Shown piece after piece: positions 10,295 to 23,429 of a DNA stretch of 64,000 nt. The notes beneath the pieces are model-generated. The model was not told where the DNA came from, made no database searches, and was given only the letters and a program-made list of their open reading frames with translations. Every line of letters starts with the position of its first letter. Position 1 is the stretch's first letter. Source of the DNA: Sarcocystis neurona (lineage: Eukaryota; Apicomplexa; Conoidasida; Eucoccidiorida; Sarcocystidae); contig KL647291.1 of the NCBI GenBank assembly GCA_000727475.1, forward strand, positions 2,347,579 through 2,411,578. Direction: 5' to 3'. Both the position numbers and the translations under genes were made by a program.

Positions 10295-10762
10295 TGACGG
10301 GACGCTCGCTGCTTCTCTTCTCTTGTCCCCTGCCTTTATATGTGTTCCCTTTCTTACACGTCTGTGCACAGATAGACAGATGTACGCGTATAGATGCAGA
10401 TTCTCGCGTATAATACGCGTAAGCGGATTCAAGTACAAGTGCGCCTATGTGTGTGAATTTACAAATAATCTTAAATCTACACACACACAAATATACGCGC
10501 ATACAGGTACACGTTACGTATACACACACATATACGCATAAACATATATATATATATTTATTTATATGTACGCGTCGGTGTAGAGAGGGGCAGTATCTAA
10601 AAGAAGACGTCAATACTAGATGGGGCGCTGGCAGGCGCATGCATACACACACGTGGATACAGATATACTTCTACAAACGCGCCTATGGAACGAAGGAAAG
10701 TACGAAGAAAACGACAATGCGGGAGATAACAGGGACAAAAGACGTTTCCCCCTGTCCTGCAG
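10295..10762. other. Unassigned, microsatellite-bearing
   Basis: The stretch holds TATA/CACA microsatellites (10480-10580). No supported gene. Confidence 0.5.
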
Positions 10763-10883
10763 AAGGATGAAATGTAAAAGTCGAGGACGCATTTTCAGCT
10801 GTCTCCCTGCAGAGGCTGCGTGCGAGGCGATCCGCAGCAAACCACGGCTACGTGCTTTGTCTCCCGTTGTATGGCTTAAATAG
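10763..10883 (+). CDS. Candidate terminal exon, 39 residues
   Basis: A good acceptor (pyrimidine run then CTGCAG at 10757-10762) is followed by one base completing a codon, 39 codons and a TAG at 10881-10883. The peptide (RMKCKSRGRIFSCLPAEAAC and later LRALSPVVWLK) is basic and non-repetitive. A (TA)n run of about 30 bp follows at 10920-10952. The minus strand is also open here, so confidence is limited. Upstream exons unknown. Confidence 0.33.
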
Positions 10884-10919
10884 GTACAGACTTGAGAAGC
10901 TGCTATATATGTGTACACG

Positions 10920-10958
<39 letters not shown>

Positions 10959-12300
10959 GTAACATGGATGCGTTTATTTTTGTACATATGTATATAAGGG
11001 AGTGAATATAGAGAACACGTAGACACTTGTGTATATATGCTGAGATCCGTGTACAGATGTGTGGGCAATACACATGAAGCATGTGGAATCCGTATATATT
11101 AGAGTGACGCACTCATAAATCGTTAGAAAGACAGAAAGAACGACAGTGGAGCACATTCGTAGACGCAAGATTTCCCACACAGACAAACGACTAAATATGT
11201 ATATATTTCTGTAGAGGATTGAAAAGGAGCTGCTACTCTCTGTATTTATCTGAGGGGAGAATGTGCTGCACACATGCGCTGTTTATGGACATACATGTAT
11301 GTGTACGCATAAGCGTGCACGCACAGATATATATACATATATAGGTAGATATATGTGTACAAGGTCACACCCAGATTTAATAAGGAGACGCATATATTCG
11401 TCTATACATATTTACGTATGGAGATATCTACGCACGCAGAGATGAGAAACTCTTACAGGCGGACACACCTTGTAGAAAAGAGTGAAGTACTCTCTCCAGG
11501 TGGCTGCGTACATAGAGGTAGAACCATATATATACATATATCTGTACATGTATACATATATACGTACGAAGATACCTGCATGTGTGTAGGTATGCTGCGT
11601 GTCTTTGGCGGGTAGCTGTGTATAAACGTATCACATAAAAAAATATGTGTATGTGTTTTTGCATATGTTGGATTGGACACATCCACCCATACATCGGAAC
11701 TGAATAGATTCCACAAATGTGGGCCAACGAATCAGACATCTTCTCAGTACATGCCTACATACATTGAAGGGCAATGATGTGCATATAGGTATGTCCATAA
11801 GGAGGAGACAGAGGTGTAGGTGTACTTTTGTAGGGATAGAAAGATAGATGGATTTGGACAGCTGCCGCCCCAATGTAGTTCCCCTGGGAGGTACGTTTTT
11901 TTCACGTAGATAATGGAATATATCACTTCTCATCCAGCGGGTCGTGACTAATTCCGTTCATTCCAGAATTTGACACCGTGCGCACCAGGAGTTTATGCAC
12001 CCGGGAAAAACGACAGACTCACTATAAGAAGCAGGAGCGAGACAGAAGGAAGGATTGACACGACGGAGGAACAGGCGCAAAGCGAAGCTTTATGGTGACT
12101 ACCGGAAAGGAGCTGTCGCAGCAACTATTTATCAACAACGCACAGGGATACACACCAGCATACGCTGGTATGTATGTGTGTGTGTGTGTGTACGGCTGCT
12201 GCGTATGAGACGAAAAAAAGAGTATTTCTCTGACGCACGCGGTCGAATACATTCCCTTTGGAAATAAAACAGCATCTAGCTGATGCGTGCGATGGGTGAG
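10884..12300. repeat. TA-rich microsatellites and unassigned DNA
   Basis: (TA)n at 10920-10952 and TATG/TACA stretches through 11610, then more complex DNA with a (TG) run at 12170-12192. No supported gene. Confidence 0.6.
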
Positions 12301-12315
12301 CGGTTTCAAAGTCAC

Positions 12316-12747
12316 TTAGGGAAGAACAAGAGGAGACAGGACAACGGTGGTACCCGTGGACACAAGGGCGCGCGCGCACAGCCGCTGTACATGCGGTAGT
12401 ATCGCCTGCGTTCTATAGACACGCCACAGAGACACGACAGTCAAAAAGTGGCGGAAACACGGCAGATGGAGGCTGCATGATGAAAAGAGCTTCCGCGTCG
12501 TCACACGTAGGCATATCGAAAAAACTCCTACACATATGAAATCGTGAATCTTTGCAGATACAGATGCGTACGCACAGATGTACGCTCCATCTACCCACGT
12601 GAAGCTATCAGCCCTAAAGTATGGAGAAAATGAAGGCCGCAGCCAACGGAAATAACGCTGCATGGTACTGGCAGGCGAGCCATTACGTCCAATCTGATCA
12701 ACCCACTGTTTCACTCCCCCACTGGCCACACAATTATGCACATCCAT
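12316..12747 (-). CDS. Ambiguous ORF of 143 codons
   Basis: An ATG at 12747 opens 143 codons with non-repetitive composition (QWVDQIGRNGSPASTMQRY). The overlapping plus strand has its own ATG-started 131-codon frame (12621-13016). Neither shows a domain I know and neither has supporting splice context, so one or both may be chance. Confidence 0.2.
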   Translation of the reverse strand: MDVHNCVASGGVKQWVDQIGRNGSPASTMQRYFRWLRPSFSPYFRADSFTWVDGAYICAYASVSAKIHDFICVGVFSICLRVTTRKLFSSCSLHLPCFRHFLTVVSLWRVYRTQAILPHVQRLCARALVSTGTTVVLSPLVLP

Positions 12748-13019
12748 GTGTATCTGCGAACGTCCACACTCCCATATTGTTACAGACGAAGATCTCTCCG
12801 TCTATAAGCATGAGACTAAAAGGCAGACAGGGACGCAGGGATCCCAGTTTTCTCAGGAAAATGAGCCTTGTATTTTGCCACCACCCGGCTGCCTGTGGTG
12901 CACTTGCCGGCGTGACTGAGATTCATGAAAACATTATGCTAAATATGCCGTCAGTCACGTATGTATATACGTTTTATGTCCGTATGTATGTGTGTACTTG
13001 TGCGGCACACGTGTGACTA

Positions 13020-16000
13020 CGCACAAACATTATTTATAGTATATGTATACTGTACCACATAGGAAGGCACGTGACACGTGTAAATGACCTTACCGATGTA
13101 GTGTGGCATGTATATACATATCTACTAATGTGTAGAAAAGTACGTAAAACTCTTTCGTATGCATAAGGACGTCGTTATGGACAAGGAGATTTTTGACGAG
13201 ACAGAAGCTGTTCTGTGGACCAACACGCGTGGAGCTCTTCACCAGTGCGAAGTAATTCAGAATGAGCATAAACTGGATGCATTCCGCGTTCTGATTTAAC
13301 GCTGAGCTGTCCAACCAGGCGAGCACAGAAAAATTTGAAAGTTAGCTTTGAAGGCTGCACAATCAAAGAGATCACGAAACAATGGGACACTAAAGGAGTT
13401 CTTTGTAGCCATAATACTTAGGAGTTACATTCGTGTGCTTCTCAGTGAAGGCTACATTATCAAGTTAGGAGAGCCAAACGTAATGGAACATGAACAGGAA
13501 TTCTTATAGCGATGTTACTTACATGTACGTGGTCATTCTCGTGTGTATTGTTAGTCGTCAAGAAGAATAAGTCGTACAAGAACTCCACTAAGAAATTACT
13601 CGTCCGTTACTACCTTGTCACGACGTGGGTCACGAAAAATGGGTATCGCTGATATCGTCTCTTCAGAGGAAGAAGCCGCCTGTCGGTGGCTTCTACGAAA
13701 ATACGGTTCGCCACTCCGGAGCGGCAGTGGCAATACTTCTATTTCGGGAGAACCACACGCATGCTCTTGGCTCCTTGTAAACAAGCGACCAATTAATCAA
13801 TCAGACACCGTTTCAGAAAACAGAAAAAGTGTCCAGGTGAAATATGGGGTTCTGGTCAGATGTTGCTCTGCGAAAACTCGAAACCAAGCGAAGGGGTGGA
13901 ATCGAGTAGCTGCTGAAGAGCTCACACGATGACACCATATCGGCAGAGAACCAATTTTTGTTCTGTACCAAGCGGATAGAGACTACTCTTATTCGACCAT
14001 AAGTTCAACATAAGTTAGGGGAAAGCTGTAGTATCCTCAAAAGGAGAACTGTTCGCATGTATCGTGCGCTAGTACCTTGAGTTCTGCAGATTTGTGTACG
14101 CGAATACCGTGCCACACAATTGTGCAGTTTCGCATTTCAAAGATCGGTTTTACGTAAAATTTGAACCACCGCCATAGAGCGGTGATTAAGGCATAGCGAG
14201 ACGTGGTCATCTTCTGTACTTCGGGGAGGACCACCGAGGAATTTGGGGCCCACGCTAAGATTCGTGAGTCATGTTTTTATGTGTGCGACATATATAGATA
14301 TATATGCGTAGAGAGATACGAAGACAGAGCAGGAGCTGCGTAGAAATAAATACGAGCATGTGCGTGGATATTACAAATATGGGTGTGTGTTTTGTAGGCC
14401 TCGCAGTCATGTTTGTAAATATTGGATTGTGCGACCGACCTGCAAGAACATGCGCACTGTGGCACTACAGGGCTGACTTCACATCACGAAGTCTCCCCCC
14501 TGCCCTACCACGAGGTATTTTACGTCTACACGAGCTGCGCATTCTCGCTGTTTTGTACATAGGAATGCTTGGATTTGGTTCATATATCTTCGAATCGTAG
14601 TGTAACTAGATTGGGGCCTGTAAAACGTAGTGCACGCTTTGACTACAGAGTCCTCTTTAGGAACCGTCACTGCTGCAAAGCCACAGTGTATCCCCCGTGC
14701 AAGCATCAACGTGCTTACCTGCCCTCCGGCTTTCTTAATAAGAGTATTGCAGGACGTGTGATAGAGAAGACAAGCTATACGATTATGAGGTGGAGCCTCA
14801 AAATGCGACCGAGCCACTAACTCTGTCAGGACGCATATTTCGACAACCGCTATTAGAAATGAGGAAGACCGCGACAAAATTTTGCTGAGGACACAGCTCG
14901 AACACGTGGGTTTCCTGACTGGTGGGAAAGTTGCAACACTGTTGAACTGTTTTGAATACGCGTAAACGTGAGTGAGCCGCAGCGACTTGTCAGTAACTAG
15001 TCAATACTGTCGTCACCTTACACGTGTGGAGCTTTCTGTGATGTAGAAGGGTAGCAAAGCTTCCGTGATGGAACGTAGAACGTCGTTACGAGCGTTGTGC
15101 TCAGTGTTATGGTTCTATCTGCGAGAACACCACAGATCTTAAAGTGCTGGCTCGCCTGGAGAATCTGTAACGCAGAAACAATAATCACGATATACAGAGT
15201 GCAGAGGACATTCTTGTCAGACGCCTGTGTGTCTACGCAGGTCCACTTGTAGATACACAAGCTCACGCGTAACCGAACATACGTCAGTGATGTTCAGCGA
15301 TTGAAGGAGATGTTAAGCGAAGGAGGTGAACTGATTTGCACCGCCCCAGGGTTCCGACCTGGCATTGCAGTCTGGTCGACTTCCGCATAGCAGACGACTT
15401 CTCACGCGTGTCTCCCTTCCCGGTGCTACTATAGAGGTGCAGGAACCGGCTTGTCATTATGTGTCCAGAAACAGGTATTTCTGAATACAGAAAAGGTACA
15501 CGTCTGTGAGTCTTTACACATACACACATGTGTGTAGAATACGTATCATAGAACGTAGGTTGTTCTCCAGGTTCGGGAACCAGCGGGTGCAAACCGGCAG
15601 GTGCGCTGGCCTCTGCTTCGTGGCTCTTTGCAAGCCCTCATTAGATGAATGTCCTGCGGTAAATTCCAGTTGACGCTTTGCGTCCAACGAATCAAACTTG
15701 GGGCTGCTGTGCGGCGATGTTACGCAGAGGAACACGTTACGGAAACTCCATTTGTCTGCCACACTCGGTGAGATCAAGGATAACAAAAGTCGAAGAAACA
15801 GCTGTGGTCACATATAGGCGCTATAGAATTTGCGGTCGTAGGAAAGGAGGATCCACACACGGAGATCACCTTGGAAAGTCAGGCGCGAATAGCCAGTGGC
15901 CTACAGGTATACCCCAGGGCTACAGTCGACCATTATACTAGGGAGGTTTTCTAAAAGAAATTTCTGGAGAATAGCTGTAGAGACTTCGATTTCCTATGCG

Positions 16001-18690
16001 ACCGAGAGGAAGGCAAGACGTTTCTTTAGGTTGGTCAATATCGAGCGCCTACTCCTCATGAATAGGGACGTTTATGCTCACGCGCATATTTTAAAATGCA
16101 CAGACGTTCACACCCTTGCACACGCGTGCCCTATTATATATATGTGGACGTGTACGTCTGGTTAGGCGATGTTCTTAAGTGTACAGGAGCACTACTGTCA
16201 GGGTTTCCTTACTCGCCTTCCGACGATTGATCGCTGAATGTTAGCGGGTTCACCGCGGTTCCCCACCACAGAGTTTGTGTGGCGACAGAGCATGAAATCC
16301 TTCTTCAAATAGGCACTCTAGTTGCGAACTTTAGTGCCTGCATGAGGGCGTAGTGAATGTTAGTGCATGGACGAGGGTGTCCGTGCGTTCCGCCACTGGG
16401 CGGCACTGCTGTGACACAAGGCGACCCTGTAGTCCACATAAGTCGGTGCAGACAACTACCCTGATCCCTTTTGAGCGGCAACGTACATGCACTGCATCAA
16501 GGCCGACTGCAGTTGCCAACGATCGACACGGAAGGCACAAAGTCTGTGCACCCGGTGAAAACTTACTGTACCTGCGGAGTAAGAACACTACAACTAGCCT
16601 CGTCCTCACAGGTCCAGGTGAACAAAAGGTACGCATATGTTCACGATCTTGCTGCACAAGAAGATCAGGCACGCTGTCCCATGTCTACGGGGATTGCAGT
16701 TCATGAGATATCCGAACATGGCGACCCGACAGCAGTTGTTCTCGTCCTGCCGCCAACCAAAACAATCATGGATCGAAGATAGTGCAAAGTGTGCATGTAC
16801 TTCTGAATTAGCGCGGGCGTACGCCGCAGGTCGGCATGTTGTGGTAGTCAATCAAGCCGTAAGGGTCGTAAAACGGGACACGCTGCGTACGAAAATCCGT
16901 TCCGTTGGGCTACGTTGCACTGCTTCTGTGTCTGTTGCGGTTGGTAGCGGATAACGTACTGAGAATGCGCAAGCGCTGCATACAGTGTTTCAGTCGCTAT
17001 ATTAGGTGTGTCTGGGCGGTTGATCATACAGAAGGCCTCTCGACTTCGCAGTAACGCGGCTCAGCAGCTACAAGTCGGTTAGCGCACAGCTGAGCTTGCG
17101 CGTCTATGCTTTCTTTGTGAACACAATCGCGTAAGTCGGCCGGTGCACCGCTACGCCGTCTCCCGTCGTAACCACCTACGCGTGTACGCAGTACCCCATC
17201 TACTGGTAAGGGGAATGCCAACCGCTGCGTTCCGTCTTCGTAGCAGACAGATAGACACTGGACAGGATGACGAATCAAACCAGCCATCACTAAAAGATGG
17301 GCCTTTGTCCCGCCCGAGGGGCTCCCTGTGCAGATCAGTTATACGTAAATCGATTTTAGCCGGCGTCTCCTCAATCTGAATGCGTAGATCCACACACGCC
17401 GATTCACCGCAGTTTACCGCGCACGACGCTAAGCTCTCTGCACATGCAGTCTTTGAATGCACGTGGACTTCTCTGTGTTCATTGGTGAAGTCGAAAGAAA
17501 TATTGACGGCAGTTTGTTCCCGCCCGCCTCGAAATTCCGACCGTGCATTTCACATCGTGTAGCAATTGTCGCAGCGGTGAACGACGCACAAAACATCCTA
17601 ACAGAGGGCGAACTTACGCCTGCTACTGATCGGCATCTGCTCCGCGACCCCTTGATTCTGGTCGTGTGCGCTTACTCAAATCCACCAGAAGGACCCCTCT
17701 GATGCTCTGCTCTGCAGTTCACGTCGCGGTGGCTAGCTAGCGTTCCGAGTTCCGGGATTCTGTAGTTCTTGAGAGCTGCAGTTGAGCCCGCCGAAGAACG
17801 TTACCTGTTAGAGAAGAACAAAAACAACCGATCCTTCTTATTGACCAAAGATTTCGTTCCCTGTTCCCACCGGGCCTTCTTCCCCGTCGCCCCCTTATAC
17901 TCCGCAAGTGACTTCGTTTCGTAACAGCACTGGCACACGAACCACGGCAGTGCCGCCAGGCTGCCGGCAGCTCAACGAGCCAGCACTGAACAAGCAAAGG
18001 TTCACTTTCTCAAGCTCTCAAAAAGGGAGTCATCCACTTGCCCCGGAGAAGGGCCACACCGTTGCAATACATGATACCACATCCTTCCAAGGTGTTGCGG
18101 CAACTTGAAATTCCTTCGTTGGAACTGAATTCACTTTGCTTCCGCGTGCTGTTGCTGGTGTCCTGGAGCCACCGTATTATGGGCTACGGGAGCCGATAAT
18201 CTGCGGCAATCGATTCACCATGTCGTACAATCCCTCCTACGGTGGGCAGTTTCAGGGACTGTCCGCGAGTAAGTCCGGTGTACAGGCAATTTCCTTAACA
18301 GCGTATGTGCATCTCTCGTTGCCTGAATGAGTCTTCTGTGGGTGCCTTCAAAAATGCATACTTATTTGAGTTAATAAATTTGCACACTTATGTACGACTA
18401 TGTATACAGGTGTTTTTGTTTATACATGTTGGACCATCAGCCACTGATTTATTTTCCAGCAACATTTTACGAGCTACCACGTGTTCACCTCTGCCCACCA
18501 CAAATGTTACTGAGTGAGTGAGTGGGTCTGTCCGTGGTTCCTGCCCACAGAAGTAACACCAAGAGGAAGTAGTGCTTAGCAATTTCCCCACCTTGGGCTT
18601 GTGGAATGATCTTGAACACGTTCAACAGGTCGTATTCACACACGTGAGTCGGTACTCGCACGAGTACAAGTAGGGGGACATACACGAGAC
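13020..18690. other. Repeat-poor, ORF-poor segment (P-type)
   Basis: About 5.7 kb without TA islands, CAG runs or pyrimidine tracts. Base composition is even and stops are frequent in all six frames; the longest frames are about 100-115 codons. I see no gene, tRNA or mobile element. It matches the repeat-poor segments described for Eimeria chromosomes. Confidence 0.6.
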
Positions 18691-18995
18691 GACTTCCAGG
18701 AGTTACGAGAACTGCACTGAGAAGTGTAGTAGCAGGATACCAGGACGAGGAATAGTCACACGAGTTACAGTAACACCAATCGTGTCAGTAGGGGTCATCC
18801 TAATAGTAGTAGTGACAGTGGGAGGTGTAGTAGTAATAGTAGTAATGGTAGTAACAATACTACCACCAGCTGTAGTGGTACCATGAGCACTTAATGACCA
18901 AAGTTTGTGTCCGCAGTAATTGTATTAGTAATATTTGGTCAACTAGTATTGTATCAGTAGTTACCGCACTGCAGTGATAGTAGTAGTAGTTGTGG
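18690..18995. repeat. Degenerate GTA/AGT triplet repeat
   Basis: Imperfect runs of AGT, GTA and TAGTAA steps, ending in a purer AGT run at 18977-18990. It lies at the right edge of the repeat-poor segment. Confidence 0.7.
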
Positions 18996-19003
18996 TACCA
19001 GGG

Positions 19004-19218
19004 CTAATGAAGGGAATGACTGTACACGAGGTCAGTTTTTCGAAAGGAAACAATGTAGCTCCTCCGCACCGTCCGCTGCTTCCGCAAAAAATGACTATGT
19101 CTGCAGCTTTGCAGCGAAGGTGTCAGCGTGCACAAATTCCTTTCACCGCGCGACTTCATCCGCTGTACTTTTTCCGCGGAGCCATCGTTCAAGGCAAAAT
19201 TCTGTGGGCGTCGGCGTT
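19004..19218 (-). CDS. Ambiguous coding-like stretch
   Basis: After an acceptor-like CCCACAG the minus strand reads NFALNDGSAEKVQRMKSRGE and stays open to about 19004. The plus strand is open too (MKGMTVHEVSFSKGNNVAPP). The signal is too balanced to choose a strand firmly. Confidence 0.22.
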
Positions 19219-19907
19219 TTGTACATATATGCGTATACAGATTTGTTTCCCTCTCCCTCTCTGCATATATATATATATATATATGTATATGTCTGGGTAT
19301 AGCTGAAATGGGATGCGTATGTCTGTACGTCTCTCCCTCATATATATATATATACATATATATACATATATATACATATATACATATATATATATTTATA
19401 TATATCTGTCGAATCTAGTCTCGAGATACTTGAGCACCGTTGGCTTAACACTGTAGATGTGACATCGAACAATGGCCTTGGCCGTATAATTATATATGTG
19501 TTTTATGGCGTTAAAATATATATACGCATACATTCGTATTGGTAGCCGGCAGTGACTGCAGAAGGACGTAGGCCGATTCATTATTACGTTTTTGTATACA
19601 CTCGTGTCTACAATGGGAGTGGGAGCCACGTGGCTCTTTTGCATTGAATGATGTACTGTGTCCTTGGTAAAAGGAAATGCAAACGTTTGACACTTACGGA
19701 ACACGTTAGAGTCCGGTGGAAAGGCGTAGCGTTAAATACACCCTGCGGCAATTCTTGAACATCTGTCTTCTAGTTTTGTAAACACACATTTCTGCACAAT
19801 GCACCTAACACTATACATGTGTATTCCTGCATGTAACTGTGTATGAAGTTAAATTTCAGTAAATATGGTCATGCACATACACCTTCGTAGACGTAGCCGC
19901 AGCAATC

Positions 19908-19941
<34 letters not shown>

Positions 19942-20159
19942 CATATGAGTGTCTTCGCCGTGTAATCATGTGTGCATTTCTTAACGTATACATGCCGACT
20001 TCTTTATGTAGGACAGCTAAAATATTCGTAAAAGACAGCCGTAGGACTTCGAGTGGAATTCCGTTCGCGTGCCTCCATCTGCAGTCGACACGTCCGTTGT
20101 AAATAAGTAAAGTATCAGGGAAACGCAGCCGTGATTTTGTCCTCGGGTCTACTGTTTTT
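19219..20159. repeat. TA microsatellites and unassigned DNA
   Basis: (TA)n and TATACA blocks at 19260-19410 and 19905-19940 with unique DNA between. No supported gene. Confidence 0.6.
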
Positions 20160-20350
20160 TTGGCTGTACGAACAGCGTGTGGCTATTCTTGTCGTTTGAC
20201 CAAGGCGAAAATGAATTTGCCTCCGAGTATGACGATTAGAGACAGGCTCATTTTCGCAAAGTACACGTCTTCAGCATCAGGTCACGTAAGGCATGCAAGT
20301 ATGATGGATTTTCGTGTGAATACGCGCGTGCGTCTGTATTTTTCTGGCAG
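20160..20350 (+). CDS. Candidate exon with consensus GTAAGT donor
   Basis: The plus frame reads CGYSCRLTKAKMNLPPSMTI and continues non-repetitively to a GTAAGT donor at 20351, leaving phase 2. An ATG at 20211 could be the initiator. The next acceptor, at 20871, accepts this phase. Against it, the minus strand has an open frame of about 131 codons over 20248-20643 that also looks protein-like. The strand call rests mainly on the consensus donor. Confidence 0.38.
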
Positions 20351-20870
20351 GTAAGTTTTAAGTCTTTGTCGAAAGGTCTGCGTGAATGTAGTAGTGGCGC
20401 AATAGTATCGTAGGGGTTGCTGCACGTCTTGACCAGAAAGAAACAGCGCCTTTTCATTCCTTTCTGACACTGACCATTAGCAGCAGACTTCACCGGAAAG
20501 ACGTTTTCTCCCGGCCTTTTCAGTTCTGCAAACGCACCGCATCTGGCCGCCTTCAAAAATAGAAGTATATATCTACGATTGGAAAAGCTTGTTTGTTTTG
20601 TATAGGTGTGTCCGTGTCTATACTTCGCCAAATAACGCAGCACAGTGTAAACTTTAAATACATTTTTACATTATTCCGGAATAGAGCCATAAGCTGTATA
20701 TGTATGTATACATATACATATATATGGATAGATAGATAGACAGTTTATGTGGTAAATACAGTGAAGTAACAATACAAAACCGTGTGTGAAGACTGCAAGT
20801 GTAGTAGGAATATATACGGGACACGTGTCTATCTTTATCGGTGTCTTTTTTGTTCCCGTTTCTTCCACAG

Positions 20871-20971
20871 TTCAGAAGAAGGGGACTACCACAGAGAAGA
20901 AGGGTGCGGCGAAGTGGATCAAAGCGACAGATGCAGACGCAGGTGGAGAAACACAGAAAATTCCGAAAAAA
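20871..20971 (+). CDS. Candidate 101-nt exon
   Basis: A strong pyrimidine acceptor (ending TTCCACAG at 20870) and a GTAATC donor at 20972 bound the exon. All three frames are open. Phase 2 from the exon ending at 20350 selects an acidic frame (SEEGDYHREEGCGEVDQSD). The frame GAAKWIKATDADAGGETQK is equally protein-like but would need a different upstream exon. Confidence 0.4.
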
Positions 20972-22191
20972 GTAATCTGCACATTCAAAAGCCTCACGTA
21001 AGATACGCATATACTCATCAAGCATATATGTATATATACTTCTCTATTTTCCTGTATGCGTGCGTATCTGCCTTTGCTAGGATGTATCAGCATACATGTA
21101 GATATACGTACATACAGACACAAACGCGTGTCTACCTATATGTGTGCGTATCTAGTTACGTGTATATATGCATATTTAAATCTGTATTTACATTTCTCCG
21201 GATATGTAAGTACATCAGGGGACACACGGGTTTCTAGAAGGATACGTACATTCAGCCGCCTCATTTCATGTGCCCAAGAGTCTAAGTATATTCGTAGACA
21301 TTTGTGAAGTAGTACAATCTGAGGCGTGGGCGGGTAGTATGGCTTCACTGCTACTTGTAGATGTATACATACGGTATGAGTGTACACGTGTTACATTACG
21401 ATATGTATTTGCGTAAGATACGCATATTTGTATCTGTAAGTACAAATAGTGCACATGTCTGTACACGTATAAATACATGTGTGGTATAGATCAATTTACA
21501 CATATAGGGTCACATGCAACATTCCTTAATACGTGTGTGCACAAATGTACAATATATATATATATATATATAACGACCTTGTTATCTACCGCGTTTGGCT
21601 CTGCTTTGGGGGTAGATATCGCAAGCTCCCTTGTTTTAAACAGAAATTTCTTCGTGTTTCCTGGCTTCTTTCTTGGAACTTTGGATCCAGTCTTTCGTCC
21701 CGCGTTCGTCTTTCTCTCCGTGTTTCACTCCGCTAGTGTTGTTGACGGTTGCCTTCTCCCGGAGATGCGTCTTCTTAATTTACTCTTCCTTCGTGTCCGT
21801 TTTCGTTTGCCGTGTTCTCCTCCCCGTCCTCCTCTCCGGTTTATGCTCTTCTCCTTGCTTCCTACCAACTTGCTTTCTTCGTTTCGTCCTCCTCGTCGTC
21901 CTCGTCCCCCTCCGCCGTCTTTCCACTTTTCTTCTTCTCTTCCGTCATGCCTCTGTTTCGCCTCTTCTCCGTCTTCCTGATCATTTCGTGTTTTGTGCTC
22001 TCTCGTTTATTTTCCGTCCTTCTCCTCCTGCTCGTTTTATTCTTCTGCTGCTTACCTTACGCGGAGACACCCAATTTTCTGTGCCCTGTTTTCTTCCGAT
22101 ATCCCTGCGCCTTCCTCTTTTTCCCCATGGCTTCTTTCATTTTGTGCGTATCTTTGGTCTTCCCTCTTCTTCTTTTTTCGTTTCTTTGTAG
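20972..22191. other. TA island, then pyrimidine-rich intron-like tract
   Basis: 20690-20740 and 21000-21560 are microsatellite-rich. 21640-22190 is almost pure pyrimidine on the plus strand and leads into the acceptor at 22191. I read the latter as a plus-strand intron. Confidence 0.45.
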
Positions 22192-22276
22192 ATGCGTAAA
22201 GATGCCCCCCGTTGCAGCGGGGGACCGACGAGATTTTTTCGCTGCCGCCGTCTTCGAAAATGATGATTTAGCCGAG
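22192..22276 (+). CDS. Exon after long pyrimidine tract
   Basis: A textbook acceptor (TTTCTTTGTAG) precedes the exon. The favoured frame reads CVKMPPVAAGDRRDFFAAAV then FENDDLAE to a GTAGAT donor; the in-frame ATG at 22202 may be the initiator. An alternative GTATAT donor at 22311 would extend it to 22310. A (TA)n island follows. No domain can be assigned from 28 residues. Confidence 0.42.
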
Positions 22277-22310
22277 GTAGATCTCTCAATTAAAATCCCT
22301 CTGCATCTAG

Positions 22311-22980
22311 GTATATATATCTGTATCCCCATACATACACATTTGTGGGTATATATATATATATATGCATGCACTTTCTCAGCTGTATGCAAATGCATAT
22401 ATATATATATATATATATGTGTGTACTTCTAGGGAGGTGTACGCATGCGTACCTTTAGTTATACATATAAAATATATATGTATATATATATATATGTATA
22501 CCCAGATACATAGATAATATAGATAAATATACGTATATATATAGATAAATATACGCATATATATATATATGTATAAATGCACAGGGATATGCATGCACGT
22601 TTCAGCTGTATGAACAAATACGTATGTGTGTAGCCACATACATATAGGTGTATGTATACATGTTTTTGTGAATACGTATGCGTGCACTTTTTCACCTATC
22701 CCCATATATATGTATGTATAGGTAGGTGCACGTATAAAGAATTGCGTATATATATATATATATATGTAGATATATCGACATTTGGATTTGCATATGCCGC
22801 ATATGTGTATGTATACACGTTTTTTCTCTATGCAGATATTCGTGTATAAATATATGTATACATATATACGCATACATATATCTGTAGATATGGATGAAAT
22901 TATTGCGACACGCATTTTCCTTAAGACACACATAGACACGGATTCACGTGTACAACTTCCGAATCTGTGAATATAGAATA
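22311..22980. repeat. TA/TATG microsatellite island
   Basis: Dense (TA)n, TATG and TACA repeats from 22311 to about 22890. No gene. Confidence 0.85.
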
Positions 22981-22996
22981 GTGAATATTCATAACT

Positions 22997-23087
22997 TTAG
23001 TGGTGAATATCAGCAATACAGATATCGAGGAGGGATCCTCGTCTACAACTTGTTGCCATACACAGAGGACCGTCGTCTTGCTCTTCC
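22997..23087 (-). CDS. Candidate terminal exon
   Basis: The minus strand has a clear pyrimidine-rich acceptor ending CAG at 23088. One base completes a codon, then 29 codons (EEQDDGPLCMATSCRRGSLL) and a TAA. A second frame (KSKTTVLCVWQQVVDEDPSS) is also open and longer, so the phase is undecided. The upstream intron is rich in C and T on this strand. Confidence 0.4.
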
Positions 23088-23209
23088 CTGGATTTGTAGA
23101 GAGAGGACATAGGACGCGCGCATGCGGGCGCGCGGACGCAGGAGACCGAGAGAGAGACAAAACAAACAACGTACAACCCAGGAGAATACGCAAGGAAAAG
23201 TAGTAGCTC

Positions 23210-23425
23210 TCCATGTTCGTTACTACCTTCCTGTATACATGTATACATATATATATATATATATATTTGCGCAGTAAGCAGACGAATATGCAAAGGGAAA
23301 TGGTACTTCTCTATGTTTGCTACCACTGCGCGTCTTCTGGGTGGCTCCCTCTGTTCGTTACTACTTCCCTTTTCCTCTATATATATTTTTGCGCAGGTAG
23401 CAGACAAATACAGACGCAGAGAGTC
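23210..23425. repeat. Imperfect direct repeat, two copies
   Basis: The words TGTTCGTTACTAC, a TA run, then TTTGCGCAG.TAGCAGAC occur near 23215-23283 and again near 23353-23406, spaced by about 140 bp. On the minus strand the copies read as related peptides (EGSNEHGE and KGSSNEQRE), so it may be an exon duplication or a simple repeat. Confidence 0.45.
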
Positions 23426-23429
23426 TACA

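Noticed and set aside
20248..20643. A 131-codon minus-strand frame with protein-like sequence (ELKRPGENVFPVKSAANGQC).
   Set aside because: It conflicts with a plus-strand exon ending in a consensus GTAAGT; kept as an alternative rather than annotated. Stranded transcripts would decide.
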